The position numbers and the translations under genes were made by a program. DNA of 64,000 nt from Primula veris (lineage: Eukaryota > Streptophyta > Magnoliopsida > Ericales > Primulaceae). A model generated the notes under the pieces. That model worked only from the letters and a program-made list of their open reading frames with translations, was not told where the DNA came from and made no database searches. The stretch's first letter is position 1. Each line of letters opens with the position of its first letter. The stretch lies in the NCBI GenBank assembly GCA_963682055.1, contig OY821751.1, positions 13,020,001 to 13,084,000 on the forward strand, written 5' to 3'. Below, piece by piece: positions 34,919 through 46,227 of this stretch.

Positions 34919-37072
34919 CTACAATTGACAATGCTACTGTTGATTTTTAAAACCCTTTGGTTTCTCAACTCAAATTGCTCGTACGTAACAATTAGAAATT
35001 CAAACAGAATTACGAGACAAACAACCTAAATTTGAACAAACTATAGCATATATTTGCAGTAGTAAGAATCACAATCAGGCTCCAATTACTCGGCCTTAAC
35101 CAAGGTCAACCGGAACATTTGCAAGAACCATTTGACACCCAAAATGTAAATACTCTAAAAAATGCTGAAAAGAAAATAAGAAGTCACAAAATTAAACAAT
35201 GAGATATATAGAGAGAGAAGATATAATTTCGTTACGATTAGTAAATAAAATAAAATTTATATTATACATACGTATTATATAAATTTTATTAAAATGCTGG
35301 AACACACCCAAATAAACCACACCTGCAACAATCACCCATAAAAAAATCAACCACCAAAATTTTATCACCCAGAAAAAGCCTATTTAATTAAAAACACATC
35401 AACATCAATTTTTATTTCTCAATACAAAAGATTTTTAGTATGCAAGCAGTCGACTACACACCTTTAAACATTCCTAAACAGAAAATTTAACTACTGGAAA
35501 TCTTTTAATCACACAAACCCATTTAAGAAAAGCAATGTAGCCACCCAAATTTCTTTCTAAAGAACAAAATTTTGAGAATTGACTATGCCTATAAAAAATC
35601 ATCAAACAATGTATATTATACATGTTATGTATACATGAAAAAAACGTGTCGCACAATCAACATCTTTCAATTACCATTATAACCCACACCTGCATAATTC
35701 CTAAATATACTTAAAACACACCGACATTTTCCATCTTCGAGCTACGCCTTATCCGAAGAATTTGAAGTCGGGTATATGAAACCATATGAAGACAATCTTA
35801 TTGGTTCCTGACTTTGAGAATTATCCTTCACTTTTCATTCATACCTAACACTACTAGTTAATCAATTTTTTTAAACAAACATATCTTTTCGAATTACATG
35901 TATCTAAATTTGTAGCAGTCTACCCTACCTTTCTTTTGGTTTCCTACTAATACATTCTCTATTCCTAACTGGGTACTCTAGGTCTCCTTATAACATCTTC
36001 ATCGTCAAAGCACGCATTGATCGTCAAACCATATGTGAATATTTTGTTGGCTCGTAACTCTGAACATTCTGACGCCATTCATTCATGTCTAACACTATCG
36101 TTTCAGATTACCTGCATCCAAGTCCGTAACGGTCTCCTCCTACAGTTCTTTCGGTTTCCTACACTAATACACTGCATTCTTGGGTCTCCTAACACACCCA
36201 AAATAATAAATTACTAAAAAGAGCTTACCTGCAACCAGGTTTTGAGGATAGTAAGCAGGGTTGGTGAAAAAGAGCTTACCTATTTTTACATAATGTCATA
36301 ATCACGAAAAAGTTACGCAAAGGACCATCACATACTAAAACAAAAACATAAACAAAAAATCTACCCAATCCATTTTCCTGAAGTATTCAACAATACCATT
36401 CTAAATACCAAAAAGGACAGAACCAGAAACTTTAAATGGGAGGGGCTGAAATGCTAATTATGGTAAACGGGGACAGAAACACCAAGTTTCGAAGATTTTG
36501 ATCAAAAAACATCTTAAAAAATAACTCATTTTTTTTTATCAAAATGGGGGGATGCTCTGTTTCCACTTACCTTTCTTTCAGTTTCGTACACTAATACATT
36601 CCACTCTCGGGTTTCCTTATAACACACCCAAAAAAAAAACTAACAAAAAGAGTTTACCCGCAAGCAGGTTTTGGGGATAGTAAGCAGGGTCGGTGGAAAA
36701 GAGCTTATCCATTTATACATAATGTCATAATCACGAAAAAGTTACATGCAGGACAATCACATACAAAAACAAAAACAAAAAATCTACCCAATCCATCTTC
36801 CTGAACTATTCAACAATATTATTCTAAGTACAAGCGACGGACCAGGAACTTTAAATGGGAGGGGCTGAAACGCTAATTACGGTAAATGGGGACGAAAAGG
36901 CTAATTTTTTAAGATTTTTTTTTTACTTTTTCGTCAATTATTATCAAAATTGGGGGCTACTGCCCGACTGTGTCCACCTGATTCCTTCCCTAAGTACCAA
37001 AATGATCAACACCTGCATAAGTTTCTCAAATTTATAAACACCTAAAAAATAAAAATAAAAAATAGAGCTAAC
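34919..37072 (-). other. Predicted 5'-UTR intron of the APO4-like gene, with tandem duplications
   Basis: It runs from donor CAG/GTTAGC (37072-37071) to acceptor TTGTAG (34920-34919). The part 35000-35740 is plain AT-rich sequence. From 35745 to 37060 the sequence is a mosaic of diverged tandem copies, described separately. No coding region is seen. Confidence 0.6.
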
Positions 37073-37100
37073 CTGCAAGCAGGTTTTGGGGATAGTAAGA
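35745..37100 (-). repeat. Tandemly duplicated leader/donor region of the APO4-like gene
   Basis: Three copies of the leader-exon end occur at about 36221-36270, 36650-36700 and 37065-37100 (plus-strand words GCAAGCAGGTTTTGGGGATA and GGATAGTAAG). Each ends in a usable minus-strand donor (CAG/GTAAGC, CGG/GTAAAC, CAG/GTTAGC). The spacing is 429 and 415 bp. The intervening sequences are also homologous (ATAATGTCATAATCACGAAA; ACTTTAAATGGGAGGGGCTG). A further duplication joins 35745-36000 and 36001-36200. Confidence 0.85.
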
Positions 37101-37330
37101 GAGCTCGGTGGCTGCTGCTTCTCGCTCAGCGACTGTGTGCAGTCCGATTTAACCTCTATTTCTCTCTCTCATCACTTTCACAAATTTTTTAAATACTATT
37201 TTGTAACAAAAATCACAACAAAGGTTCAATCTTTTCAAATGGGTATCTTGGAAAACCAAAATCTTTGCAGAAACTTTGCTACAAAATTAAATTTGGAGTT
37301 ATAAAGTGAAGAGAAAGGAAACTGAAAGGG
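37073..37330 (-). promoter_or_regulatory. Probable leader exon and promoter of the APO4-like gene
   Basis: On the minus strand a CT/GA-rich leader (GAGAGAGAAATAGAGG, CAGTCGCTGAGCGAGAAG) runs to the donor at 37073. A TATA-like CTTTATAAC lies at about 37297-37305 on the plus-strand numbering. The transcription start is not known. The next large element (the MULE from 37529) begins about 200 bp further upstream. Confidence 0.45.
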
Positions 37331-37528
37331 GAAGTGAGATCTGAAAGTGATATAAATTAAATAATAATATTGAATTTTGATTTTATTTGTTTGGCTCGAT
37401 TGTGGAGTAATTAATTGGTATTTGTAGTGATTTTCTTTCCCAATACAAATGATACTAAATAACATTGTTTTGAGATACAATTAAATTAAGATATGTTTAT
37501 ATAATAATATTTTATTTAGATTTGTGTT

Positions 37529-37720
37529 GAGATTGGATTTTTATACTACCATTTTTTTTTAAAAACGCATAAATCGTAGAAAAAATCTACGGTTTGCAGT
37601 GATTCACTGCAGACCGTAGATTAAATATATGGTTTACAGTGAATTGCTGCAGACCGAAGATTAAATCTACGGTTTGCAGTAAATCACTGTAAACCGTAGA
37701 TTAAATCTACGGTTGGCAGC
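37529..37720. repeat. Left TIR and palindrome array of the composite MULE
   Basis: Four alternating copies of ATCTACGGTTTGCAGTGA and its inverse form hairpin-like units of about 50 bp. They match the right-end array (46228-46400) in inverted orientation. Confidence 0.85.
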
Positions 37721-37739
37721 GTTTTTTCATAAAATAAAT

Positions 37740-38286
37740 TTACATAAAATAAATTTGGTCAATTTTAACAATTAAAATTAAAATACTGAATATTTTTTTC
37801 AAATTAAACATGTTTTTTTTAATAAAAAAACTAAATGCCTTATTCTTAAAATTTTACATAAAATAAATCACCAAAATTCTAACAATCTTCCAAAATAAAC
37901 ACAAAATGTACACAAATTTACAAAAAAAAAAGTTGATTTGATAAATTTTATGTTTTTGGTTCATGTTATATTTTTGTCAAGTGTATAAGTTGATATTTAT
38001 TGAAATATTAACTAAATCGTCAATTTTTGTGAAGTTTTTTTGGTTTGTTTTTAACACTTGTATAACGCAATATGAAACATTAACTAAGTCGTCAATTTGA
38101 TGTCAATCGTCAATTTTCTTGAATGAAACAATCATAAATTATATAAATTTCATAAAAGAAATTAACTCAATATGCAAACATGAACTAAATTTCATAAAAC
38201 ATATTTATTAAACATGATACATCATATAAATTTACAACAAATTGGAAAAAAGAGTAATTTACATAAAATTAAAAATAAAAAACTGA
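37740..38286. other. AT-rich stretch downstream of the OTU gene end
   Basis: No gene. It probably contains the 3' UTR of the transposase-OTU gene. Short near-repeats (TGAAACATTAACTAA, GTCAATTT) occur around 37990-38110. Confidence 0.5.
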
Positions 38287-40994
38287 TTATGGACTTGATA
38301 CGTCTATAGATTCTTCTTCAGTTGCAATTTGCTTTCCCGATTGCCTTTCTAGGACCGTATATAACTTGAAATTTGGTCGAAAAAGTTTCTTCCATGGCGT
38401 AGCAGCCTCAGTGAGTGTTTGTTCCCACCGTGTTATAATTCTTGGCATTGGGAAGATCCCTTCTTTAGGAATAACTTGAGCATAATGACAACTGTTGACG
38501 TACACTATTACAGTAGGGATGTAATATGTCGTTTCAGGAGGCGGACCAGTATAAAGAGGTAAAAAAGTGGCGTTCCATACTTGTACCCCTCCATTTTTAT
38601 TTGGCCATAATGACAACAATACAATTGGCATATTATAATGAGAAGCAATTAAAAAACCATAAGACGGAAATCTCATCCATTTGTCAGAAGGGGCGGGATT
38701 TGTAGGATGAAAAAAATTCAAACTTGATAAAATATAATCATAGCGGTAACCTTCAAAATCAAGACTCTTAAACAGCTCATAATAAACACCTTTCATTTGC
38801 TGCAGCTCTTGAAACAACTCACATCGTACTGCGTACCAATCATCTTCCTCATGCTATTTACCCATCACATTTGCAATTACCCGGAACCCACAATTACCAT
38901 CCCCACGCACATCATAAACCTTTTCGATGTAATTATGTAACATGACCCGTATTTGGTCACTGTACATGATGGTTTGCCTATTGGGGGTGGGTTTATTTGT
39001 TTGGTTTCGCGGCCTCCTAGTTGGGTTTACCTTTACCTCCGGTATTTCATCCGCCTTACCTTTGCCCTTGTCTCTACTAGCACCAGTACTCTGTTCCTCC
39101 ACATACTCCCATCCCGACTTATCTCTCTTACTAGAATTGTCTCCTTTTCTAGGTCTCCCCCTAGTTTGTCTCACTTCGGGATCATTCATGGATGTTCTAG
39201 ATGGTACGGTTATCTCTCGGAGTTGTGTTGTCATACGCCGTTTTTCAACATTAGTTTTGCTAGAATAAACACTTTTAAACTCTTCTAGATCACCCTCTAC
39301 CCCATAATCATCGGTGTTCCCATTATCATCAATTACGTCTAATTTTTTCCAGAATGGATGAATATATTCTAGAGGAAGAGGCTTCCCGAATAAAATATGT
39401 TCACTTATAATATGATGACAAGGTAACCCGTGAGACAATTTGAAACCGCAATAACAATTCTCATCAGCCTGGCCACTACATTTTTTGTATTCTTGAAATA
39501 ATAAATCAAAGGCATAGTGTGTGATATACGACCTAAGATTTGTAAATAGAGGTGTTCGTTCAGAATGTGGAAAATAAGACTTGCATTTATCCAACTTCAT
39601 CTTAATATCCTCAAACTGTTTTTCTAGAATTCTATTCACCTCTACCCAAACATTTTCAAGCGTGCCAGTATTTGTGGAAAGAGATCTTTTTAGCTTTGCA
39701 TGTTGTTGTTCGGCTCGATTGCTAGTTCTCTTACATAGATGTGTTGTATGGTTGGTATAGCATGCTACAAACTTATCAGCATAATCATTTAACAGCTTGT
39801 CTACATACTTAAGCACAGCAGGGTATAATTTGTAAGAGGAATTGAAAGAATCTCGGTTATGATTGTACTCCTCTATCGACTCAGAATCAACCAATAAACC
39901 CCAATTATTTAGAAACGATTGCCACTCCTCGTCTGGATTTTTTTTTTTTTGCAGTTTTTCAAAACATTTTTGGTAATATGAAAAGTGCACAATATATGAT
40001 GAGAATCGGGAAAAACAACGGATAAAAAGCATTTATCAAGGCCATTTCTCTGTCGGTTACAAACATCCTAGTTAGTATACAACCCTCCAATGTATCTTTA
40101 AATTTTTCCAAAGCCCATATATAACTTTCTTTTGTCTCATCACTTATGAAAACAAAACCTAAACAATATGTTTGGTTCGTTGATGTCATTCCTACGAATT
40201 CTAGAAATGACATATTAAAACGGTTTGTCCTATATGTACAATCCATTAACAATACATCAGGAAAAGCTTTGAACATCCTTATAGAATCGGGGTGTGCAAA
40301 AAACAAGTTTTCAATTAAAGCAATGAGTTGTTGGGTTCATATTATAGTAGAAGGTATAGCGATGTCTATCCAACAAATTAAACAGTTCCTATATCGGGTT
40401 TCTACCATCTCGTTATTTAACTTTCAGTCCAGCCAAATAATTATGTATCGTTTTAGTGTTTGAAACATTGTCAGGATTTCGATTTTTTATGGCCTCTAAT
40501 ATTGCACTAACTTTAAAACTACTTTGCCTTAAACTTTTAACCATTTCTTTTTTCTCTTGTGTTAAACGAGCACGTCGTGCTTGCCCTTGGAGGTAAGTTG
40601 GAGGTGGGTGGTTATGTTGTCCATTTTCTACTTGACACATCCATTCACCATTAACTACGTAACCCTTAATGAAAAATGGAGAATCTTTTTTCTTTGTACC
40701 TGAATTTACAGAAGATGGTTTCTTTTTTTCGTAAACCCCCGATTTATCACACACAATATCAACATACGGTGTTCTTCTCCCATCACCCCCTCCAGACCTA
40801 CGAATCGTAAGAATGAAACCCCAATTTCCAGCCACATCAGCAAGATCAGTAAGCATTTCATCCCTTGTATCCCAAGTCAATTCATCAACTTGAAAATGCT
40901 ATGTATAATCAGTTAGCTCATCGTTTGAGCCACTGGATGAATTCGCATTGTTGTTATTCCATTGGTTGTTGTCATAACCATAGTCGTAATTCAT
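38287..40994 (-). pseudogene. FAR1/MULE transposase fused to an OTU-like cysteine protease
   Basis: The start is MNYDYGYDNNQW (40994). A FAR1-like domain follows (VDIVCDKSGVY, FFIKGYVVNGEWMCQVENGQ, HNHPP). The DDE core has Asp in LLMDCTYRTN, Asp in FVTDREMALIN and Glu in TSNRAEQQHAKLKR. A SWIM finger (CYCGFKLSHGLPCHH) and a charged linker precede an OTU domain with the nucleophile box VRGDGNCGFRVIA and a histidine box VNSCHYAQV. Lesions are stops at 40899-40901, 40413-40415 and 38854-38856, and frameshifts between 40415 and 40306 and near 39960-40030. Ser replaces the usual Cys in the CPF box (DSPFF). The transposase would mobilise the element. OTU domains remove ubiquitin-like modifiers, but their role in such elements is unknown. 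Confidence 0.88.
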
Positions 40995-41827
40995 TTTTGA
41001 AAAGTGTTTGTTTATATTTTTTTTTGGGAGAAAGGAGTATTTTTGAAGAAATTTTTGAAAAGTGTTTGTGTTTGATTTTAGAGATTGTTAGAATTGGCAA
41101 AAATGAGCCATATTTATACACATAATTTCAGAAACCCCACAAGGTGTAGTCATTTTCAAACTTTAATAATGCATTGAGTAGTCATTTTCGGATAGGGTTG
41201 TCAACTCATAATAATTCAAAAGTGATAAAGTGTTGTCGGATTTATTTTGATAGATATGGTATACAATGTCATTTACACTACAAACCGTAGATTACTTTTA
41301 CGGTTTGTTGTGTTTTTTTTAACGGGTCATTTTCAAACTTTAATAATGCATTGAGTAGTCATTTTCGGATAGGGTTGTCAACTCATAATAATTCAAAAGT
41401 GATAAAGTGTTGTCGGATGCATTTGATAGATATGGTATCCAATGTCATTTACACTACAAACCGTATATTAATTTTACGGTTTGCAGTATTTTTTTTAATG
41501 GTAAGGTTATTAACCAAGAGTTTTACTGATTCTACTATATTTTTTCTGAAATTACACACAAACCGTACATTAAATGTACGGTTTGCACATAATTCATACA
41601 AACCGTACATTAAATGTACGGTTTGTGTGTAATTCTGTGCAATAATTTTAGAAATTACAGAACAGTCCATGTATTTCGTAAAAACTCAATATTGGTCCTA
41701 TCAATTAAAATACTGAATATTGGTAACTTAAAAAAAAAGCATTTATCAAATTAAAAAAAATCAAACATACAAATCAAACATACAAATCAAATATTGGTCT
41801 TCAAAATCAAACATACAAACATACACA
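40995..41827. promoter_or_regulatory. Intergenic region of the composite MULE: 176-bp tandem repeat and palindromes
   Basis: Two head-to-tail copies of a 176-bp unit (41150-41325, 41326 to about 41505) each contain GGGTTGTCAACTCATAATAA and end in an ACAAACCGTAGATTA...ACGGTTTG palindrome. Two stronger palindromes, ACCGTACATTAAATGTACGG, lie at about 41563-41591 and 41603-41632. The region is upstream of the transposase start and downstream of the PMD gene, so it probably contains the transposase promoter. Confidence 0.65.
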
Positions 41828-42466
41828 TTACATTTTTTTTTTTTTTGCAAGACTAAATCCTTTAAAGTTGGACATAGGGAGCATCTTTCCCGCCGATGTT
41901 AATCTGTGCGATGACGGCTCAGTGGACTCTTCGATTTCGTGGGTTTTCGGATGACGTCTATGTCGATGCTGCAATTCTGGATGCGGAGCACGCTCGTGTG
42001 ATGTAATTGTCAATCCTCGAGCCCAACTGTCGGTTGACTGCTGACTAGGATGATGCTCGTACAACCCAAATGATTGTCTATGATACTCGAACGGAACATC
42101 GTCGTGTACGTAGTCCAGCCCAGTAAACGAAGCACGACGATGACCGCTTGAACTCCCACCCTGATCTGTAGTCGGACGTCGACCTCCACTCGTTCTTCTA
42201 CCCCCGCTATGCCCGCCGCTACTAGATTCGCCTTCCCCTCTGCCTCTTTCGGTACGCCGATAACTTGAAGCCCTAGCGTAAGTTCTTGGGTCGTAACCTT
42301 GATCGTCATCACCATCGTCGTCATCATCATCCTCCTCATCCGACTGTTCATCACCTGACCCATACGGATTCATTCCCATTTCATTGAACTCCGCACGTAG
42401 TAAGTCCATGTCCGTTTTAGATTTCAACCGTTTGAACGATTTGAAATTGCGGCGCAACATCGCTTT
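41828..42466 (-). pseudogene. PMD gene, last exon: acidic and Ser/Gly/Arg-rich tail
   Basis: An acceptor (TTTTACAG, 42470-42467) opens AMLRRNFKSFKRLKSKTDMD, then an acidic run (DEQSDEEDDDDDDGDDDQ), then Ser/Gly/Arg-rich and His-rich sequence. It ends with MLPMSNFKGFSLAKKKKM and a stop at 41828. Low-complexity tails like this follow the mobile domain in many transposon-borne PMD proteins. The exon itself is open. Confidence 0.65.
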
Positions 42467-42571
42467 CTGTAAAAAAAAAACAATAAAAAACGATTTATTA
42501 GTATTGTAATATACAAACAAAAAAATAACAAACAAATATTAATGAACTTTAACTAGTTAGTTACCATTTTA

Positions 42572-42969
42572 TTGAGCAAACCCGTATGCTCGCGAAAACC
42601 GTGAGATGGAAGTCAAAGTTCAGGTGGGTTTATAAAGATGCGGGTCCTCTCTCTATACCATCTCATGTAATTCGATGACGTCCCCGTGCCAAATTCGACG
42701 TTAATAAGCCGGTTGTGGTGGAACTTTAACTAGTTAGTTACCATTTTTTGGCCAATCCCATATCTTCTGTCCTTGCCGTGACCTTGTTTAGGTTTCCAAA
42801 TATATGTAGGGACAACCTGGACAAAACCGAATTGTCTCATGAACCTGTCCGCGGGGTGGAACTCAATCTTCTCATTAGAAATGAGAGGAACAGAACAGTG
42901 CCACATATCACGGCCCCGTGTGCAGTATTCCAGATAGTCATCGAGGTTCCTGTAAGGTTGCCAGACTAT
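42572..42969 (-). pseudogene. PMD gene, C-terminal mobile-domain exon (disrupted)
   Basis: The acceptor ATTACAG (42971-42970) opens IVWQPYRNLDDYLEYCTRGR, MWHCSVPLISNEKIEFHPAD and RFMRQFGFVQVVP, the conserved C-terminal half of the PMD fold. After GIGQK the sequence AAAATGGTAACTAACTAG breaks the frame (42722-42748). A second copy of the same 27 bp lies at the true exon end (42545-42571). Between them, SNYMRWYRERTRIFINPPEL shows the expected end of the domain. A local insertion or duplication therefore disrupts the exon. Confidence 0.75.
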
Positions 42970-43114
42970 CTGTAATCAGCAAAATTATTATTAGAATATG
43001 TAAACAATGGTTTAAAAATACTAGTAATAAATTCTACGAACATAAGACCAATGCAAACATATACAACATATAATACGTAAGTTATATGTAGGAAATAAGA
43101 AAGTTAAAATTTAC

Positions 43115-43211
43115 CTGTTCATGCGACATATGGTCAAACTGGTCCCGTATGTGGACCACATTATGTCCGTAGACATATGGCTTAAGGTTAGTAAGCCTCC
43201 AAATCTTCCAT
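43115..43211 (-). pseudogene. PMD gene, short internal exon with a damaged splice acceptor
   Basis: Translation gives WKIWRLTNLKPYVYGHNVVH and IRDQFDHMSHEQ, matching the middle of the PMD. The exon ends at a good donor (CAG/GTAAAT). In phase with the previous exon it should start at 43211, but the preceding dinucleotide is AA (TTACAA/ATGG) where AG is expected. The acceptor therefore seems to be mutated. Confidence 0.65.
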
Positions 43212-43324
43212 TTGTAATATACAAACAAAACCCGATAAACAATAAATATAAATAAGATAAGTCAATGATAGATGACACAATAAAAAAAACACAAATCCAA
43301 TACAAAAACTAAATAATATCATAC

Positions 43325-44058
43325 CTGTAACCGAGGGGGAACCTAGGCAAGCCCTCAGGTGGCTCGATATCTTCTGGCAGCCCTTCACATTGTCTAACCG
43401 GCAGTAGTCTGGTCATCGCCCACATATCAAGAAACATCACCGCCCCGCTTACTCCGGTAGATTTACCACGCACCAATTTGCATAAATTAGCCTCTAACCA
43501 TGCCAGAAGAGCTGATCTTCAACTATACTCTGCACATATGTCAAAATCCTCGAGAAATGGCAGAGGCCATTGTGGAATCTGATCATTGCTCTTATCTGAA
43601 AACACATGTGCCCCCAGTAATAATAACATGGCAGCCCTAGACTGATATAGCAAACGCTCCTCACTAGGGTTGGGGGGTAATTCACCAAAGGTGTGTAACA
43701 TCCAATCAAGTCTAACTGTCAAACAGTTTGTATCGACTTGATTGTCAGCAGGTCTAACACCCAACAAACTCTCTATCATATCTAACTTGCTCGCCCTGTT
43801 ATCATTCCGCTCTGATCGGGTAACAGCAAGACCATCCACCCTGAGACCAAGCATAATCTCTACATCCTGTAACGATATCCCCAACTCTCCACCGACAAAA
43901 TGGAACAAGTGCGTCTCATCACGCCACCTATCAACTAAGGCTGTAAGCAAGCCTCGGTCTACGCTATAATTACCTATAGTGTGAATACCATAAAAACCAG
44001 CCCTAATCATATTTTCAACTACTCTGTCAGGCGTCGGTATTTGCCAACTATAATTATA
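43325..44058 (-). pseudogene. PMD gene, main mobile-domain exon with a nonsense codon
   Basis: It encodes WQIPTPDRVVENMIRAGFYG, RGLLTALVDRWRDETHLFHF, GELGISLQDVEIMLGLRVDG and RLDWMLHTFGELPPNPSEER, the canonical plant mobile domain (MAIN/PP7-long-form-like). At 43519-43521 a TGA stands where the family has Trp (EYS-W-GSA). The exon then continues open (RSALLAWLEANLCKLVRGKS) to the donor GGTTACAG/GTATG at 43325. It is joined to the first exon part across the solo LTR. MAIN-like host proteins act in genome stability and silencing. The role of transposon PMDs is unknown. Confidence 0.85.
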
Positions 44059-45300
44059 AACCCTGTTGAACCTTGGCTTCAATAATTGATTTTGATCATA
44101 AGTTTGATTATGTTTTAATGATTTTACGATTTCTCTATTTCAATGATATAATTCCTTGTATTTTCCAAAAAGAGAAAATTTATATTTCAGGACTTTAAAA
44201 TGATAGAGCATTCGATAACGAAGCCATAGGTTCAAGCGGAACCAAAATCGGAGCTAAAAAGAAGAAATTACAAGCATTCGAAGTAAAGCGGGAATACTGA
44301 AGATTGCCAGAAAACGACAGATCGTCTGGACAAAAACGACCGATCGTTTTTGGTCAAATTTCTTCCAGTGAGGTCGTAATAAAAACGACCGGTCGACTGT
44401 AGAAAACGACCGATCGAATGCAGAAAATGACCGATCATTTTCTGCAGATTTCAAAAACAGCTTTTCAGCTTATTCTGGGAAATTGCTTAAAACCAATGGA
44501 TAAAAGCATAACATCTCATACAACGGTAACAAGGCCATTTATCCTTCAAATACCTCCCAAATTCGTTTTTTGACACATCCAAAAAGATACACAATCAATC
44601 CTTCAACCTCTCTCCATCCTATACACTTAAAATCACCATTGGTGAGAAAAAGCTCAAGAAGAGGGAAATTGAAGAGAAAGTGAATACAAGCTCAAACCAA
44701 GATCGAACAACATCAAAATCACAAATTAGCTTATTTAGAAGCAATCAAATTGTGAGAGTTGTTTTAATTTCAACAATTTTGTAAAGAGCGTTTTATAAGC
44801 TCATTTGTGAGTGAGTGTTTGGGTAGGAGCTTTTAAGCCAAAGTGTTGGTTAAAAGTTCTAGGTTAAACACTTGGGTACTCATAGAGTGAGGGGGAGTCG
44901 TTGACTCGTAGACGTGTTCGCTTGCACTTGTATCAAGAGTAGGAACCTCGGGTAGAGGGTGAGCGAATCGATTGATGAGCTCGGTAGGATTTGTAAAATC
45001 GGAAAGAAGATTTTTAGTGAAATACTCGGTAGCTTGAATACCAAGGAGAGGACGTAGGCCGATTTGCCGAACCTCTATAAATCGCGGTGTCAATTTCTTT
45101 TCCTAATCTTTACTTTCCGCAACTTATATTCTTGTGATTGTGCGCATGTTTAAATTTATTCATACATTATCATCGCATAGTTATTATCGCAAATATATAT
45201 TGAGCTAGTTAGGTTGATAGTTGCGCTTAGAATTTTAATTCCACAAAAAGCCTAAAAACCTTATCCCCTCTAAGGTTTAGCCACACGGGCCAACAAACCC
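44059..45300 (+). mobile_element. Solo LTR of a copia-like element inside the PMD exon
   Basis: The LTR 44064-45295 (1232 bp) starts TGTTGAACC and ends CCAACA. It is flanked by AACCC duplications (44059-44063, 45296-45300). Removing the LTR and one duplication restores the PMD reading frame exactly. The distal half is homologous to the LTR at 47648-48616 (TTGCGCTTA...TTTTAATTCCAC). A cluster of AACGACCGATCG-type palindromes lies at 44300-44450. The open frame with a Met at 44082 is only a read-through from the LTR. Confidence 0.93.
44305..44450. repeat. Short palindrome cluster in the solo LTR
   Basis: Five variants of AAACGACCGATCG or AACGACCGGTCGAC (44308, 44335, 44380, 44404, 44426) occur within about 140 bp, each a near-palindrome around CGATCG or CGGTCG. 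Confidence 0.8.
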
Positions 45301-45421
45301 TAATTTTATGGGCATCTCCTCTACCCGCTTTTCTTCCAGCATCCCAAGTCTGATTTGAAATATGACCGGTCTGTCGTAAAATACCCATCCTGCCTTTAAT
45401 ATGTGGACCTGGCTCTGCCAT
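45296..45421 (-). pseudogene. PMD gene, first exon part (start codon)
   Basis: ATG at 45419-45421 begins MAEPGPHIKGRMG and runs to AHKIRV at the LTR insertion point. The 42 codons are in frame with 44058 after the LTR. MA(D/E)PGP is a common start of PMD proteins. The region upstream (45430-46230) is AT-rich and should hold the promoter. Confidence 0.75.
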
Positions 45422-45429
45422 CCTAACTA

Positions 45430-46227
45430 TTTTTATTTTTAACAATAAAAACAACATAAGAAACATACACATTTAATAATAACCAAACAATTATTCTAAT
45501 TATCTAATTAAACAAATTTTAATAAAAACTCAATTTTTTTATAAAACGGGAAAAATATCAACAACCCCAATTTTTATTGGTGATTTGGGCAAACAAACTA
45601 ATTAAAAAACATAATTTTATAAAACACCTAATTTTCAAAACGGGTAAATATTAATAAAGCGTAACTATTTTTATTTTTCTCAATCAAAACAAATAACCAT
45701 CATAAACATGTAACATCATAACCAACCCATTAGTAATAAATATCTAAATAAACAAATTTGAATAAAAACCCTAATTTTTTTATTAAATGGGACAAATATC
45801 AACAATTATTATAATTTCTATAATTAATATAAACAAACAACAAACAATTATATATAGCTAAGTCAATAATCAATTTGCATATTTTAAATATTTTTTTCTA
45901 TTTTACAAATTGAAATTACACAAAATAAATAATAAATTAGAGAATAAAAAAAATATCTTGAATTAGGGATAAATTTGATTGATGATTTGGGGTTTTTTTG
46001 TTAAGAAAGTTGATAGTTATTGTGGTTGATTGATTTGAGTTTTTTTGGATGAAAAATTTGGGTTTTTGAGAGAAAGAGAGAGAGAGAGAGTGTAGTATAA
46101 AAATTTGTTTTTAAAAAAAAAAAAACCGTGAAATTCTGTTTTCAATGGACATTATGTGTAATTTTTGACGCAGGGACTGGCTGTGTAATTTCTGAAAAAT
46201 GGGGACTGGCTGTGTAATTTCTGCAGA
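45430..46227. other. AT-rich region upstream of the PMD gene
   Basis: No gene. It has repeated phrases (AATAAAAACCCTAATTTTTT / AATAAAAACTCAATTTTTTT near 45525 and 45765) and a GA microsatellite (about 46071-46091). It probably includes the PMD gene promoter. Confidence 0.5.

Noticed and set aside
38942..39288. Plus-strand hydrophobic open frames
   Set aside because: Antisense to the transposase linker; Leu/Ser-rich shadow translation.
42010..42363. Minus-strand Met/Val-rich frame
   Set aside because: Out-of-frame reading of the acidic and SGR-rich PMD tail.
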